Shown: positions 18,085 through 26,475, counted from the stretch's first letter. The stretch: 64,000 bases of DNA from Acidobacteriota bacterium (GCA_019239425.1 JAFAZX010000080.1:1-64000), one strand, 5' to 3'. Numbers and translations are program-made. Notes: generated by a model not told the origin, from the letters alone.

Positions 18085-18169
18085 CGCGCCATGTTACAAC
18101 GCGAGGGCCTCGGTGGTATTTTGAACCCGGCGCTTTTCAACCTTCCTCTTCCGGGAGAGGCTTCGACGT

Positions 18170-18931
18170 TTGCGTTCACAGGACTACGCGGACTTGTACG
18201 CGCTGGAGGAGAGCCTCTGGTGGTTTGTGGGGATGCGCGAGGTGACGCGCGTCCTGCTCGACCCTTTCTGCCCTTCGGGACAGAGGCGGGACATTCTCGA
18301 CGCGGGGTGCGGGACGGGCGGGATGCTGACGTGGCTCGAACGCTACGCGGGCGGCGGGCGCGTCGGGGGGATAGACTTCTCTGCGGACGCGCTTGAGTTC
18401 TGCCGCAGCCGCGGCCTGCGCGACGTGGCGCAGGCTTCGGTCACGGCGCTGCCGTTCGACGCGGAGACCTTCGACCTCGTGACCAGTTTTGACGTGCTGG
18501 TGCAACTGCCCGGCGAGGGCTCGGACGAAGAGGCGATGCGCGAGATGTTCCGCGTGCTGCGCCCCGGCGGCCTCGCCTTCGTGCGCGCCGCGGCCTACGA
18601 GTGGATGCGCAGCGGCCACGACGAGGCCCTCGACACGCAGCGCCGCTACACGCTCGCGCAACTCGCCGAAAGGATGACGCGCGCAGGCTTCCGCGTCCGG
18701 CGCGCGACCTACGCCAACAGCCTCCTGCTCCCCGCGGCCGTCGTCAGAAGGCTCGTCCTCAAACGGCTCGGCCTCGCCGACGCAGGCTCCGACGTGAAGC
18801 CGCCCGGCCCCGACTGGCTCAACCGCGCCCTCGCCTCCGCCCTCAAAGCCGAAGCGAACATACTCAAACGCCCCGGCGCCAAACTTCCTGCCGGCCTCTC
18901 GGTCATCTGCGTGGCAGACAAACCCCTCTAA
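18170..18931 (+). CDS. class I SAM-dependent methyltransferase
   Basis: A 253-residue Rossmann-fold methyltransferase. Motif I is ILDAGCGTGG, the acidic residue after beta2 lies in GGIDFSADALEFC, motif II is FDLVTSFDVLVQL, and MFRVLRPGGLAFVRA follows. It starts at TTG 18170, behind GGGAGAGG at normal spacing, with no alternative ATG upstream. The acceptor is unknown. The stop overlaps that of the convergent aminotransferase gene (18928-18931). The adjacent glycan genes suggest methylation of a sugar or lipid precursor, but they are transcribed from the other strand, so this is weak inference. Confidence 0.85.
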   Translation: MRSQDYADLYALEESLWWFVGMREVTRVLLDPFCPSGQRRDILDAGCGTGGMLTWLERYAGGGRVGGIDFSADALEFCRSRGLRDVAQASVTALPFDAETFDLVTSFDVLVQLPGEGSDEEAMREMFRVLRPGGLAFVRAAAYEWMRSGHDEALDTQRRYTLAQLAERMTRAGFRVRRATYANSLLLPAAVVRRLVLKRLGLADAGSDVKPPGPDWLNRALASALKAEANILKRPGAKLPAGLSVICVADKPL

Positions 18932-20043
18932 CTGTTTTCGAATTCGAGGACGGCGTCGGCGACGGCGCGCAGCTCTTCGTCGCGGAGTTGCGGGTAGAGT
19001 GGGAGCGAGAGGATTTCGTCGGTGAGCTGTTCGGCCGCGGGTAACGGATATTGACCGCGACGGCGGAAGAGTTTTTGCGTGTGGAGCGGCGCGGGATAGT
19101 GAATCAGCGTCTCGACGCCGCGGGCGGCGAGGTGCGCGCGCAGGCGTTCGCGTTCGGGGTGGCGCACGACGTAGAGGTGGAAGACGTGTGAGTTAACGTC
19201 CGCGGGCGTCGAAGGGAGGACGAGTTGTTTGACTCCGCGCGCGAGCAGCTTGCCGTACGTGCGCGCGAGGCGTTGGCGCCTGCGGTTCCAGTCGGCGAGG
19301 CGGCGGAGCTTGACGCGCAACGCGGCGGCCTGCACTTCGTCTAGGCGCGAGTTGCGGCCCGCGACGTCGCCGCCCATTGCGGAAGGATGGCCGCCCTGCC
19401 TCAGCTCCTTCACGCGCTCGATCAGACGAACGTCATCAGACGTGACCGCGCCGCCGTCGCCGTACGCGCCGAGGTTCTTCGTCGGATAGAAGCTGAAGGC
19501 CGCGGCGTCTCCCCAAGCGCCCGCGCGACGACCTTCGAGCCGCGCGCCGTGCGCCTGCGACGCGTCTTCGATGACGAGGAGGCCGTGCCGCCGCGCGAAG
19601 TCGCACACGGCCCCCATCTCCGACATGCGGCCGTAGAGGTGCACTGGGACGACGGCGCGCGTGCGCTTCGTGAGCGCGCGTTCGAGAGCGCGCGGGTCGA
19701 GCGTGAAAGTGTCGGGGCTGACGTCGGAGAAGACGGGGAGGCCGCCGGCATTCAGGATGCCGAGCGCGGTGTAGCCGGCGGTGAGCGGCGCGGTGATGAC
19801 CTCGTCGCGCCGGCCGGGCCGCACCGCGCCGGAGGCGACGAGCGCGAGCGCGAGCGCGTCGGTGCCGTTGGCGACGCCCGCCGCAGCAGCGGCGCCGCAG
19901 AAGCGCGCCCACTCCCGCTCGAAGGCTTCGACCTCTTGGCCGAGGATGTACGGGCCGCCGTCGAGCACACGCTCGACGGCGGCCCGCACCTCATCCTTCA
20001 CCTCTTCATGCTGTCTTCTGAGATCGAGAAAACTGACCGGCAT
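18928..20043 (-). CDS. DegT/DnrJ/EryC1-type PLP sugar aminotransferase
   Basis: A 371-residue nucleotide-sugar aminotransferase that forms 3- or 4-amino sugars for surface polysaccharide. It begins with the family's FLDLRRQHEEVKDEV and GGPYILGQEVEAFE. The PLP Lys lies in FSFYPTKNLGAYGDGGA, VIEDASQAHGA supplies the Asp that contacts the pyridine nitrogen, and GGDVAGRNSRLDEVQAA matches the family's GxNSRLD segment. It overlaps the upstream SDR gene by 38 bases, so the two are read in different frames and probably translationally coupled. Operon order on the minus strand is GT2, SDR, aminotransferase. Confidence 0.92.
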   Translation of the reverse strand: MPVSFLDLRRQHEEVKDEVRAAVERVLDGGPYILGQEVEAFEREWARFCGAAAAAGVANGTDALALALVASGAVRPGRRDEVITAPLTAGYTALGILNAGGLPVFSDVSPDTFTLDPRALERALTKRTRAVVPVHLYGRMSEMGAVCDFARRHGLLVIEDASQAHGARLEGRRAGAWGDAAAFSFYPTKNLGAYGDGGAVTSDDVRLIERVKELRQGGHPSAMGGDVAGRNSRLDEVQAAALRVKLRRLADWNRRRQRLARTYGKLLARGVKQLVLPSTPADVNSHVFHLYVVRHPERERLRAHLAARGVETLIHYPAPLHTQKLFRRRGQYPLPAAEQLTDEILSLPLYPQLRDEELRAVADAVLEFENS

Positions 20044-21049
20044 CGGGTTTCAGGTAGTGTGTGCGGTGCCGCTCGTAGAACTCGACCGTGCGGCGCAGGC
20101 CCTCGCGCAGAGACGTGCGCGGGCGCCAGCCGAGCGCCGACTCGATCTTCGTGAAGCTCGAATGCGTGTTGCCCACGTCGATGAGCTGCCGCTCGGGCGG
20201 GAAGGGAACCGTGCGCACCGTGCCGCGGCCCGTCAAAGAGATCAGTTCTTCGGCCAGCTCGGCCAGGGAGACCGGCTCGTCGCCGCCGAGGTTGTAGACC
20301 TCGCCCTCGGCCGCCTCGCTCGCGCCCGCGAGCACGAGCGCCTCCACGACGTCGTCCACGTAGTTCATGTCGCGCCGCTGCCGGCCCTCGCCGTAGAGTT
20401 CGATGACGCCGCCCTCGACGGCCTGCCTGATGAACCACGCGATGAACCCCTGGCGGTTGTGGTGGATGAGCTGGCGCGGCCCGTACGTGTTCGTCAGGCG
20501 AAGGCAGACGGTGCGCGTGCCGTAGACGCGCTGGTAGAGCAGGTGGTAGTGCTCGGCGGCCAGCTTGTTGATGCCGTTCACGTCGAGCGGCGCGACGCGG
20601 TGCTGCTCGTCGAGGGGCAGGTAGACGGGCTTGCCGTAGACCTGCCGCGTGCTGGTGAAGACGATCTTGACGTGCGGGTTGAAGTTGCGGCACGCCTCGA
20701 GGAGCGTGACGTGCGCGGCGCAGTTCAGCTCCAGGTCGCGCAGCGGCTCCTGCATCGATTCGAGGTGGCTAACGCTGCCCGCGAGGTTGAAGATGTAATC
20801 CACGCCGCCGACGAGGTGGTTGACGACCTTCTGGTCGCGCATGTCGGCCGTGTGAATCTGAACGCGGCCCATGAGGTCGCGCAGGTTGAAGGGGTTGCCG
20901 CCCTGCTCGGGCATGAGCGCGTCGAGCACCGTGACCTCGACGCCGATCTCGACCAGTCGCCGCGCGAGGTTGCTGCCGATGAAGCCCAGGCCGCCGGTGA
21001 TGAGCGCCGAGCGCCCCTTGTACTCTCCGAAACTTGTAGGCTCGTTCAT
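20006..21049 (-). CDS. NAD-dependent epimerase/dehydratase (extended SDR)
   Basis: A 347-residue extended SDR acting on a nucleotide sugar. The NAD-binding TGGLGFIGSNLARRL, the DMRDQ segment after beta4 and VFTSTRQVYGKP are present. The usual YxxxK catalytic pair is altered: DVNGINKLAAEHY has Asn where Tyr is expected, with Lys kept. This may mark a subgroup with different chemistry. LRLTNTYGPRQLIHHNRQGF and GRQRRDMNYVDDVVEAL are typical of dTDP- or UDP-sugar enzymes. Its start overlaps the stop of the GT2 gene (ATGA at 21046-21049). Confidence 0.88.
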   Translation of the reverse strand: MNEPTSFGEYKGRSALITGGLGFIGSNLARRLVEIGVEVTVLDALMPEQGGNPFNLRDLMGRVQIHTADMRDQKVVNHLVGGVDYIFNLAGSVSHLESMQEPLRDLELNCAAHVTLLEACRNFNPHVKIVFTSTRQVYGKPVYLPLDEQHRVAPLDVNGINKLAAEHYHLLYQRVYGTRTVCLRLTNTYGPRQLIHHNRQGFIAWFIRQAVEGGVIELYGEGRQRRDMNYVDDVVEALVLAGASEAAEGEVYNLGGDEPVSLAELAEELISLTGRGTVRTVPFPPERQLIDVGNTHSSFTKIESALGWRPRTSLREGLRRTVEFYERHRTHYLKPDAGQFSRSQKTA

Positions 21050-21795
21050 GGTTTAGTCGAGGATCGTCCGGGGAGAAACGTCTTACCACTCGCGCGGCCC
21101 GGGGAAGCCACCTTGATCCAGAGCGAGAGCAGGTCGAGCGCGGTGCGCGCGACCCGCCGGAAGGTGAAAAACTGCGAGCGCCCGTGCGTGCGCGGGCGGT
21201 GCCGGACGGGAGCCTCCGCGAAGACGAAGCCGCGCCGGTGCAGCTTGTGCACCAGCTCGACGCAGATGCTGCCGCTCGAAGAGACGAGTTCGACCTGCTC
21301 GACCGCACGGCGCCGGATGAGCCGGAAGTCGCAGTCAACGTCTCGGATTGGAATATTGAAGAGAAGGTGCGCCAGGCCGTTGTAAGCGGCCCCGAGCGCC
21401 TTGCGCTGCCAACTATCCGCGCGTTGTACCTTATAGCCGTTGACGATGTCAACCCCATCTTGCAGGAGCGGGCTGAGCCGCGCAAGCTCGCGCACGTCGT
21501 ACTGGCCGTCGCCGTCGGTGTAGAAGACGAGCTCTTTGGTCGCGCTGGCGAAGCCGGTGCGCAGCGCGGCGCCGTAGCCGCGGTTCGCCCCGTGCTGGAC
21601 GACGCGGACGCGCGGGTTCTTGCGCGCGAGTTCTCCGAGCACGCGGGCCGTGCCGTCGGTGCTGCCGTCGTTGACGACGATGACCTCGAAGTCTTCGGTC
21701 AGGCTCGGCAGCAGCGCGAGCGCGTCTTCGACGAGGCCGGCGATGCTCGCCTCGTCGTTGTACGCGGGGAAGAAGACGCTGATGCTCTGACTCAT
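21046..21795 (-). CDS. family 2 glycosyltransferase (dolichyl-phosphate-mannose-synthase-like)
   Basis: A 249-residue GT-A glycosyltransferase. It opens with SISVFFPAYNDEASI, has VIVVNDGSTDGT for nucleotide binding, the FYTDGDGQYD metal-binding motif and DVDCDFRLIRRRAVEQV. It has no clear membrane segments and resembles bacterial polyprenyl-phosphate glycosyltransferases. It is the first gene of a tightly overlapping set with the SDR and aminotransferase genes. A short AT-rich palindrome separates it from the membrane-protein gene upstream. Confidence 0.92.
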   Translation of the reverse strand: MSQSISVFFPAYNDEASIAGLVEDALALLPSLTEDFEVIVVNDGSTDGTARVLGELARKNPRVRVVQHGANRGYGAALRTGFASATKELVFYTDGDGQYDVRELARLSPLLQDGVDIVNGYKVQRADSWQRKALGAAYNGLAHLLFNIPIRDVDCDFRLIRRRAVEQVELVSSSGSICVELVHKLHRRGFVFAEAPVRHRPRTHGRSQFFTFRRVARTALDLLSLWIKVASPGRASGKTFLPGRSSTKP

Positions 21796-21802
21796 AAGTC
21801 TG

Positions 21803-21827
21803 AATTTGAAATTTGAAATTTCAAATT
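21803..21827. repeat. short AT-rich heptad palindrome
   Basis: Two direct ATTTGAA units run into an 18-bp perfect palindrome (AATTTGAAATTTCAAATT, 21810-21827). It lies 8 bases after the stop of the minus-strand membrane-protein gene, the same 3'-end position as the larger hairpins in this window. Confidence 0.75.
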
Positions 21828-21835
21828 GCTTTTGT

Positions 21836-23551
21836 TCAGTGAGGAAGGTCGACCGAGTTCGCGCCGCAGAGTCGATAAGCCTTACCCTCTTCGGCGTCGA
21901 AGGCCCAGGCCGTGACGTTGGGCGGCGGGGCGTTCGACGAGAAGGTCTTGTGCCAGCTCGCGCCGCCGCGCGCGCCGAGTTCGGTTAAGGCGAAGGCCGC
22001 CTGGTCTTCGTCCGTCGTCCCACGAGAGAGGATGACGGCGTCGGCCGGCTCGCCGCCGCGGCGCGGCAGGCGCGCGAAGCCCTCCGCGACGTAGGTGTTT
22101 CCGCCCGCCGGGGTGAGTCGGAAAGAGCCTTCGGCGCAACTCCCCCCCGCGGCCAGCTCGCTCATGCCCGCGCTCTTGACGAGCGGCGGGCGCAGGTAGT
22201 GCATGCGGTCGAGCGCGTCGGCGCGTTCGCGCAGCGCGCGCACGTCGTAGTAGAAGTGCCCCTCGGTCAGACACCGCTCGTCCGGCGCGACGTTGATGAA
22301 GAGCAGGCACGCCTTCTCGCGCAGCAGCTTGCGGCGCCAGTCGGCCGCGCTGTGCCGCACGACGAGTCCGAAGATGACGACGTGCGCCAGCAGGAGCAGC
22401 GCGGCCGCCGCCGTGCCCAGTCTCCTTAACAGTGCCAGATGGCTCGTCTTTAAATACCCCCTCCGCGCCGCGTCCTCGACGATTAAGGGCAGAAGGTAGA
22501 CGAGTCCCAGAAGCAGGTAGAGCGAGAAGCCGACGTACCTCGTCGTGGTCGCCTGCGCGACGCCGAAGCCCACGCGCCCGACGGTGACGAGCGCGCCCGT
22601 GACGAGCGAGTACGCGCCGAGCGACGCCCACGCCGCCGAACGCCTGACGAGCGTGTCGTCCCTCCTGCGCCTCAGCACGTACGTGAACGCGAAGGCGTAG
22701 AGCAGGAGCGCGCACGCGCCGACCGCCAGCGCGACCGTCAGCGGGCGCGGCCCCGCCGCGAGTGGGCCGCCGAGGTACGCCACGAAGTAGGCCAGGGCGT
22801 GCAGCGGTCGCCTGAGCGCCGCCGAAGTCTCCGGGAGCGACTCGGGGTGGTGGTAGTCGGCCGCGTAGACGAACGCGCACAGCACGAGCGCCGCGCACCA
22901 GAGGGCGAGCCAGCGCCACGCCCCCGCGCGCGTCTCGGGGCGCGCCGCCAGCAGCGCGGGCGGGAGCACGAGCCAGGCCACGAGCCCGTTCGCGGAAGAG
23001 AAAGAGCTGACCACGGACAGGCACGCGCACGCGGCGACCGCGGCGGCCGTCCCGACCTTCTCCGAGTACGCGAAGAGCAGCCCGGCGACGACACACGCGA
23101 TGGGGACGAAGTAGACGACCTGCACGCCGAACAGCCAGTTGTCGTACTGTATCGCCGAGAAGTTGAGCAGGCACGCCAGCAGGAAGAGCACTCCCCGCCG
23201 CAGAGGGTCGGAGAACGTCCGCGCGCCCAGCCGCCACACGCCATACGCGACGAAGCAGGCGAGCAGAAGGCTCAGGCACATCTCGTACTTGACGTTCCAA
23301 CCCGTGAGCCTCCCCAGGCCCAGGAAGAGCAGGTGCGGGAAGAGCTGCCGGTACTCGTTCTGCTGCGCGTAGAGGTCTGCGAACGTCAGCGTGCCGCGCG
23401 CGGCCTGCTCGAAGAAGTGCGCGACGTTCCACTGGTCGGAGTAGGGCACGTCCACGCCGTAGCGCAGGATGAGCCAGGCGGGCATGCAGGCGGAGGCCGC
23501 CGCCGCGCACGCGGCCGCGCGCCCCAGAGTCTTCGCCTTCGCGCTGTCCAC
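21836..23551 (-). CDS. polytopic membrane protein, possibly a glycan-related transferase
   Basis: A 571-residue protein with about ten predicted membrane helices, including GVLFLLACLLNFSAIQ, YFVPIACVVAGLLFAYSE and LTVALAVGACALLLYAFAF. The first loop holds YGVDVPYSDQWNVAHFFEQA; an acidic first loop like this occurs in GT-C glycosyltransferases and in uncharacterised membrane proteins of surface-glycan loci. The C-terminal 150 residues appear to be extracytoplasmic. It sits directly upstream of the GT2-SDR-aminotransferase set on the same strand, which supports a role in the same glycan. The family is not identified with certainty. Confidence 0.75.
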   Translation of the reverse strand: MDSAKAKTLGRAAACAAAASACMPAWLILRYGVDVPYSDQWNVAHFFEQAARGTLTFADLYAQQNEYRQLFPHLLFLGLGRLTGWNVKYEMCLSLLLACFVAYGVWRLGARTFSDPLRRGVLFLLACLLNFSAIQYDNWLFGVQVVYFVPIACVVAGLLFAYSEKVGTAAAVAACACLSVVSSFSSANGLVAWLVLPPALLAARPETRAGAWRWLALWCAALVLCAFVYAADYHHPESLPETSAALRRPLHALAYFVAYLGGPLAAGPRPLTVALAVGACALLLYAFAFTYVLRRRRDDTLVRRSAAWASLGAYSLVTGALVTVGRVGFGVAQATTTRYVGFSLYLLLGLVYLLPLIVEDAARRGYLKTSHLALLRRLGTAAAALLLLAHVVIFGLVVRHSAADWRRKLLREKACLLFINVAPDERCLTEGHFYYDVRALRERADALDRMHYLRPPLVKSAGMSELAAGGSCAEGSFRLTPAGGNTYVAEGFARLPRRGGEPADAVILSRGTTDEDQAAFALTELGARGGASWHKTFSSNAPPPNVTAWAFDAEEGKAYRLCGANSVDLPH

Positions 23552-23596
23552 GATATGAAGCCCGCCCGAACCTTGTGCTAGGATGGCCGCCCGACG

Positions 23597-23830
23597 ATGA
23601 AGAGCCCCAAGCGGATCGCCGCCATCATACTCGCAGGCTTCCTCGCCTTCGCCCCGCCGGGGACGTTGATCTTCCTGTTCGCTCTGTTAGTAGGATTGCT
23701 CGGGCGCCGCTGGGCCATACCCCTCGCCGCCCTCTCCCTCGGCGCGGGCGTCGCGTTCCTGCTCCTCCGGCGCCGCCGGAGTCGCACCCGCCCGCGTGCT
23801 GAAGGTTCCGCACACACCGATATTCATTAA
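23597..23830 (+). CDS. small two-helix membrane protein, hypothetical
   Basis: A 77-residue reading frame with two hydrophobic segments (IAAIILAGFLAFAPPGTLIF and WAIPLAALSLGAGVAFLLL) and a basic tail RRRRSRTRPR. It is divergent from the large membrane-protein gene. The ribosome-binding site is weak (AGGATGG, 12 bases upstream). The hydrophobic pattern argues for a real gene, but I recognise no family. Confidence 0.5.
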   Translation: MKSPKRIAAIILAGFLAFAPPGTLIFLFALLVGLLGRRWAIPLAALSLGAGVAFLLLRRRRSRTRPRAEGSAHTDIH

Positions 23831-23898
23831 GAGGCGGTAAGCATTAACACCGATTCCCGCGGGCGCGTCAAGCGGCCCCGCGTCCGCGGTCGGCCTTC

Positions 23899-24303
23899 CT
23901 ACTCTTCGCCCCGCAGACTGCGCCATTCCGCAAATCTTGCGTCGCTATACAGGCGCAGTAGGCTGACCGTGACTCGTCCCTCAGGAGTCAGGCCGATTAA
24001 GTGCTCGCCCTGCAAGACGAAGTGTTCCGCCCAGACTTGCGTGCGCGGGTTGAAGAGGAGGCTGAAGTTCTGCGTCAGCGGGTCAATTGAGCCGAGGTCA
24101 CTGCCTTTGTGCCGGTTACAGCGCCAGCAAGCGAACGCTAGGTTGGCAAATTCCGTCCTGCCGCCGTGCTTCTCGGCGATTACGTGATCAACTTCATGTG
24201 GGAAGAAGGCGACGCCAGCCGGCAGCAGGCAATACTCGCAACGGTTGCCGGCCCGCCTCACGACCGAGCGGCGCAGTGCGGCGGGGATGCGGGTGAGGCT
24301 CAA
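23899..24303 (-). CDS. HNH endonuclease-like protein
   Basis: A 134-residue HNH nuclease. The zinc-binding Cys pairs are CEYC (22-25) and CWRC (59-62). The catalytic motif is HEVDHVIAEKHGG (H40) with N54 and NRHKG. Start is TTG at 24303, overlapping the stop of the upstream 115-residue gene (TTGA), so synthesis is probably coupled. The C-terminal half (FSLLFNPRTQVWAEHFVLQG) is shared by a group of small HNH proteins whose role is not established. With an antitoxin-like partner and operator upstream it may be a toxin or defence nuclease. Confidence 0.88.
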   Translation of the reverse strand: MSLTRIPAALRRSVVRRAGNRCEYCLLPAGVAFFPHEVDHVIAEKHGGRTEFANLAFACWRCNRHKGSDLGSIDPLTQNFSLLFNPRTQVWAEHFVLQGEHLIGLTPEGRVTVSLLRLYSDARFAEWRSLRGEE

Positions 24304-24647
24304 CGCGCGCCCGCTAGGTAGTGAAGGTTACCCGACTTGATCAGAATCATTAGGTGCTCCAGCCGTTCATACTCTTCGAGGTCGGCTTTCTCCGCGGCCG
24401 AAATGTCCCCGGCTGCCTCACGTTCGATGAGTGTCCGCAGCCGCTCCGTCATCTCGGGCGTTGGGCCGAACGTCGCCATCTCTTCGGGCGAAGGGTTGCG
24501 GGCCAGGAAGTCTAAGACATAGCGGTAGACGTGTGCCGGCAGGGCGGGTTGGCGGAGGCTCTGCGTCAGCAACTCCGGCAGCCGGTCGCCCGCCTCGGCA
24601 ATCAAGCCGGAGAGTTCGTCGGGTACTTCAATCGTGATAGTCGCCAT
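24300..24647 (-). CDS. antitoxin-like partner of the HNH protein
   Basis: A 115-residue, mostly helical acidic protein. The N-terminus MATITIEVPDEL resembles the short DNA-binding beta strand of ribbon-helix-helix antitoxins, followed by GDRLPELLTQSLRQ. The C-terminal half (AAEKADLEEYERLEHLMIL) is amphipathic and could cover a partner protein. It is directly upstream of, and overlaps, the HNH gene. A perfect 10-bp inverted repeat lies 20 bases before its ATG. That layout is what an autoregulated toxin-antitoxin operon would show; the function has not been demonstrated and is inference. Confidence 0.7.
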   Translation of the reverse strand: MATITIEVPDELSGLIAEAGDRLPELLTQSLRQPALPAHVYRYVLDFLARNPSPEEMATFGPTPEMTERLRTLIEREAAGDISAAEKADLEEYERLEHLMILIKSGNLHYLAGAR

Positions 24648-24667
24648 ACAGATAGACCTCGGAAAGT

Positions 24668-24690
24668 GGTTTCGTATTGTATACGAAACC
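24668..24690 (-). promoter_or_regulatory. operator-like palindrome upstream of the HNH operon
   Basis: GGTTTCGTAT and ATACGAAACC form a perfect 10-bp inverted repeat around a 3-base centre. On the minus strand the centre contains TACAAT, a good -10 match, so a bound dimer would block RNA polymerase. It is 20 bases from the ATG of the antitoxin-like gene and also just past the umuC stop. Confidence 0.65.
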
Positions 24691-24714
24691 CTTCTTCGCC
24701 GTTGTCTTTTAATT

Positions 24715-25980
24715 CTACACGCGGAGCACTTCGTCGAGGCGTGTGGTGTAGCGGGGCGAGCGCAGGAGGAGCTTGGTGGGCCAGCGGCCGTCGGGGGCGC
24801 GCGGGAGGCCGCAGCGGACTGTGTCGCGGCCGTGGCGGCGGTTGAGCGCGTCCACGGCCCGCATCGCGCGGCGCGCGCGCTCGAACTGCTCGTCGCCGTG
24901 CGTGCGCATCGAGAGCGCGCCGGCCGGACGGAGGCCGCCGAGGATGACGCCGGCCTTCTTGTAGAGGTAGCCGCGCCGGTAGATTTGCGTGAGGCCGCGC
25001 TGCGCCCACCACGCGAGCTCGCCGGTCGTGTCGGTCGGCGAGGCCAGCTCGTAGGTGGCGGAGTTGCCGTACTGCGGCGCGGCGGCGTGGCGGTCTGTGA
25101 GGACGAAGACGGTCACGACCGACGCGGCGCACCCCGCGCGGCGCAGGCGCTCGGCCGCGCGCTCGGCGTAGAGAGCGACGGCGTCGCGCAGGTCTTCGAG
25201 CGAGCCGGTCAGCTCGCCGAAGGAGCGCGAGCAGGTGACCGAGCGCCTGGCCCGCGGGCACTCTTCGAAAGGAAGACACTGCACGCCGCGCAGCTCCTCG
25301 ACGATGCGCGCCGCGACGACCGACAACCTCCGGCGCACCCAGCGCACATCGGCGTCGCGCAGCTCGCGCGCGGTGCTGATGCCGGCCTCGTTAAGCAGGC
25401 TCGCGTGAGACGGGCCGACGCCCCAGACCTCCCTGACCTCGGTCGCGCCGAGCACCGCCTCTTGCACGTCTGCGCCGGTCAGGTCGAGCACGCCTGAAGA
25501 CTTTGTCTCTGTCCTCGTGTGGCGCGCGGCGAGCTTCGCCAGGGTCTTCGTCGGCGCGATGCCGACGGAGACGGGGATGCCCGTCCACGCGCGCACCTTC
25601 TTCCTGATCTCGAGCCCCTGCTCCTCAAGGCCGCGGCCGCCGCGGCCGCCGAGCCGGATGAACGCCTCGTCGATGGAGTAGACGTCCACCTCCGGCGCGA
25701 ACTCCCTGAGCGCGCACATCACGCGCCGCGACATGTCGCCGTAGAGCTCGTAGTTCGAGGAGCAGACCGCGACGCCGTGCTCCTCGATGACGCGCCTGCT
25801 CTTGAAGTACGGCGCGCCCATCCCGATGCCGAGCCGCTTCGCCTCCTCCGAACGCGAGATGACGCACCCGTCGTTGTTCGACAGCACGACCACCGGCCGC
25901 CCCAACAGCCGCGGCGCGAACACGCGCTCGCAGGAGACGTAGAAGTCGTTACAGTCGATGAGCGCGATTGCTTCGGCCAC
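24715..25980 (-). CDS. umuC: DNA polymerase V catalytic subunit UmuC
   Basis: A 421-residue Y-family polymerase, the same length as E. coli UmuC. It carries out translesion synthesis with UmuD'. The start is GTG at 25980, which gives MAEAIALIDCNDFYVSCERV with the first catalytic Asp (D9). SIDEAF holds the other acidic residues, and PVSVGIAPTKTLAKLAA and EVWGVGPSHASLL are the fingers and helix-hairpin-helix segments. Upstream in-frame codons belong to the other frame of umuD and are not part of it. It starts 17 bases after the umuD stop. The C-terminal 120 residues (little finger, RRAMRAVDALNRRHGRDTVR) are complete. Confidence 0.95.
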   Translation of the reverse strand: MAEAIALIDCNDFYVSCERVFAPRLLGRPVVVLSNNDGCVISRSEEAKRLGIGMGAPYFKSRRVIEEHGVAVCSSNYELYGDMSRRVMCALREFAPEVDVYSIDEAFIRLGGRGGRGLEEQGLEIRKKVRAWTGIPVSVGIAPTKTLAKLAARHTRTETKSSGVLDLTGADVQEAVLGATEVREVWGVGPSHASLLNEAGISTARELRDADVRWVRRRLSVVAARIVEELRGVQCLPFEECPRARRSVTCSRSFGELTGSLEDLRDAVALYAERAAERLRRAGCAASVVTVFVLTDRHAAAPQYGNSATYELASPTDTTGELAWWAQRGLTQIYRRGYLYKKAGVILGGLRPAGALSMRTHGDEQFERARRAMRAVDALNRRHGRDTVRCGLPRAPDGRWPTKLLLRSPRYTTRLDEVLRV

Positions 25981-25997
25981 AAAAACGTCCGGTGCCC

Positions 25998-26432
25998 TCA
26001 ATGGTCTTGGATGGAGTGGAGGACGCGGCCCCAGACTTCGAAATCCATCTCTTCGGTGATCTCGACGGGGGCGTAAGCCTCGTTGTCGGAGAGGAGGAAG
26101 ACGCGGCCCGTTTCGTCGAAGTGGAGGCGCTTGACGAGGAAGGCCGGGCCGATGCGCGCGAGGACGATGTGCCCCTCCCGCGTCTCGGCCATGCGGTCGA
26201 CGACGAGCAGCGCGCCGGGCTGGATGTTGGGCACCATCGAGTCGCCGTCCACGCGGACGTAGAAGGTGTAGAAGGGGTGCTTGACGAGGTCGCGGTTTAA
26301 GTCGATGCTGCCCTCGACGTAGTCCTCGGCCGGCGAGGGGAAGCCGGCCGGCACGCGCCACAGCAGGAGCGGGCGCGCCAGCCGCGTCCCCGTGCGCGCG
26401 GCGTAGATGCCCGAGACGTTGTCGTCCAACAT
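25998..26432 (-). CDS. umuD: UmuD, self-cleaving subunit of DNA polymerase V
   Basis: A 144-residue S24-family autoprotease. The predicted cleavage site is Ala29-Gly30 (VPAGFPSPAEDYVEG). The catalytic dyad is S65 (DGDSMVPN) and K101 (AFLVKRLHF). There is no N-terminal DNA-binding domain, so this is UmuD and not LexA. AAGGTGGG lies eight bases before the ATG. It is the first gene of a umuDC operon. A GTTC-N7-GAAC palindrome upstream is the likely SOS operator. Confidence 0.95.
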   Translation of the reverse strand: MLDDNVSGIYAARTGTRLARPLLLWRVPAGFPSPAEDYVEGSIDLNRDLVKHPFYTFYVRVDGDSMVPNIQPGALLVVDRMAETREGHIVLARIGPAFLVKRLHFDETGRVFLLSDNEAYAPVEITEEMDFEVWGRVLHSIQDH

Positions 26433-26460
26433 AGAAGAGTCCCACCTTATGATTTAAATT

Positions 26461-26475
26461 GTTCTTGTCCCGAAC
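26461..26475. promoter_or_regulatory. candidate LexA operator between umuDC and the alkA-like gene
   Basis: GTTCTTGTCCCGAAC is a GTTC-N7-GAAC inverted repeat 28 bases upstream of umuD and 78 bases upstream of the divergent alkA-like gene. LexA boxes in several phyla use GTTC/GAAC half-sites (known). That this one binds LexA is inferred from its position before umuDC. Confidence 0.5.

Noticed and set aside
24715..24965. Several plus-strand frames opposite umuC
   Set aside because: No ribosome-binding sites and only antisense-type composition.
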